Part shown: positions 63,847 through 64,000 of the stretch, piece after piece
Position numbering within the stretch: the first letter of the stretch is position 1
How the letters are laid out: each line of letters opens with the position of its first letter
Notes under the pieces: model-generated
What the model was told of the DNA's origin: nothing
Databases searched by the model: none
What the model saw: the letters and a program-made list of their open reading frames with translations, nothing else
Translations under genes and position numbers: made by a program
From: an uncultured Prevotella sp.
GTDB taxonomy: Bacteria; Bacteroidota; Bacteroidia; Bacteroidales; Bacteroidaceae
DNA length: 64,000 nucleotides
Assembly: GCA_946999045.1 (NCBI GenBank)
Contig: CAMQBR010000004.1
Location: 17,754-81,753 of the forward strand
Direction of reading: 5' to 3'

Positions 63847-64000
63847 ATGATGAGATTTAGATTATTTACTACTTTTTTCCTTACCTTGTTGCTCACCCTC
63901 TCAGTATCAGTAAAACCTCGCACCATGGCACAACTCAAGGCCATTGTTACGTATCAATCCAAGAAGGACAGGGTAGAAATTACCACTACGGCTACGGGGA
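63847..64000 (+). CDS. Exported protein, N-terminal part (runs off the window)
   Basis: ATG at 63847 (or 63850) opens MMRFRLFTTFFLTLLLTLSV, a signal peptide, followed by about 30 residues (QLKAIVTYQSKKDRVEITTT). It starts after the strong terminator of the SusC/SusD operon, so it has its own promoter or is a separate unit. The family cannot be told from this fragment; a surface protein is likely. Confidence 0.55.
   Translation, partial: MMRFRLFTTFFLTLLLTLSVSVKPRTMAQLKAIVTYQSKKDRVEITTTATG

Overview
The window is chromosomal DNA of a Bacteroidota bacterium, most likely Bacteroidales/Prevotellaceae (Prevotella-like). Support comes from the AT-rich intergenic DNA, Bacteroidetes promoters of the TTTG-(19-21)-TAnnTTTG type, a SusC/SusD pair, the ExbB-ExbD-ExbD-TonB-substrate-binding-TPR operon, DUF4492-CydA-CydB, type IX secretion/gliding parts (GldH, PorT) and a Bacteroidetes-style Mrp and SecA. 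The genus is an inference.

Layout. 1-574: start of a GH27-like alpha-galactosidase running off the left edge. 692-3603: minus-strand operon of DNA polymerase III delta', RicT/PSP1 and GldH. 3604-5030: a small unit of a 24-bp perfect inverted repeat, a double-glycine leader peptide gene that looks frameshifted, a bidirectional terminator and a convergent secreted aspartic protease. 5313-8138: decayed mobilizable element (two excisionase-like HTH genes, one with a nonsense codon; broken VirE-type ATPase; broken MobC and relaxase). 8139-8941: 22-bp repeats and a MITE-like repeat. 8942-11767: hemN and hemG/hemY. 12139-17582: TonB energizing operon. 17789-22272: aspC, ribBA, lptF/G-type permease, all minus. 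22546-22619: tRNA with CAT anticodon. 23099-26059: cytochrome bd operon. 26060-27241: repeat-rich spacer. 27242-33199: coiled-coil protein, TolC, HlyD and two ABC-2 permeases. 33570-38469: mrp, trmB, ilvE, xseB, xseA. 38911-44517: PpiD, CNNM/CorC, LptC and an OMP. 44609-47179: DUF4105 protein and an alkaline-phosphatase-fold protein. 47905-51237: secA. 51337-53948: comEC-like, nth, ferredoxin. 54192-54941: porT. 55092-56842: 5'-nucleotidase split into two genes. 57140-57499: rplS. 57980-64000: SusC, SusD, surface lipoprotein and the start of another exported protein.

How it fits together. Most genes are housekeeping or envelope genes of an anaerobic to microaerobic host-associated bacterium: heme synthesis feeding a cytochrome bd oxidase, a TonB system that would energize SusC-type transporters, LPS export parts (LptC, LptF/G), an OM folding factor (PpiD), Sec export and type IX secretion components. 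The accessory content is small: the GG-peptide/protease unit, the dead mobilizable element, and three families of dispersed noncoding repeats (a roughly 200-bp family with terminal inverted repeats, a roughly 150-190-bp long-hairpin family, and 22-bp tandem units with an ACAATCTCAWTGAGTT core). I saw no CRISPR array, rRNA, intact insertion sequence or obvious new defence system. The most novel-looking items are the GG peptide with its hairpin and neighbouring protease, and the repeat families.
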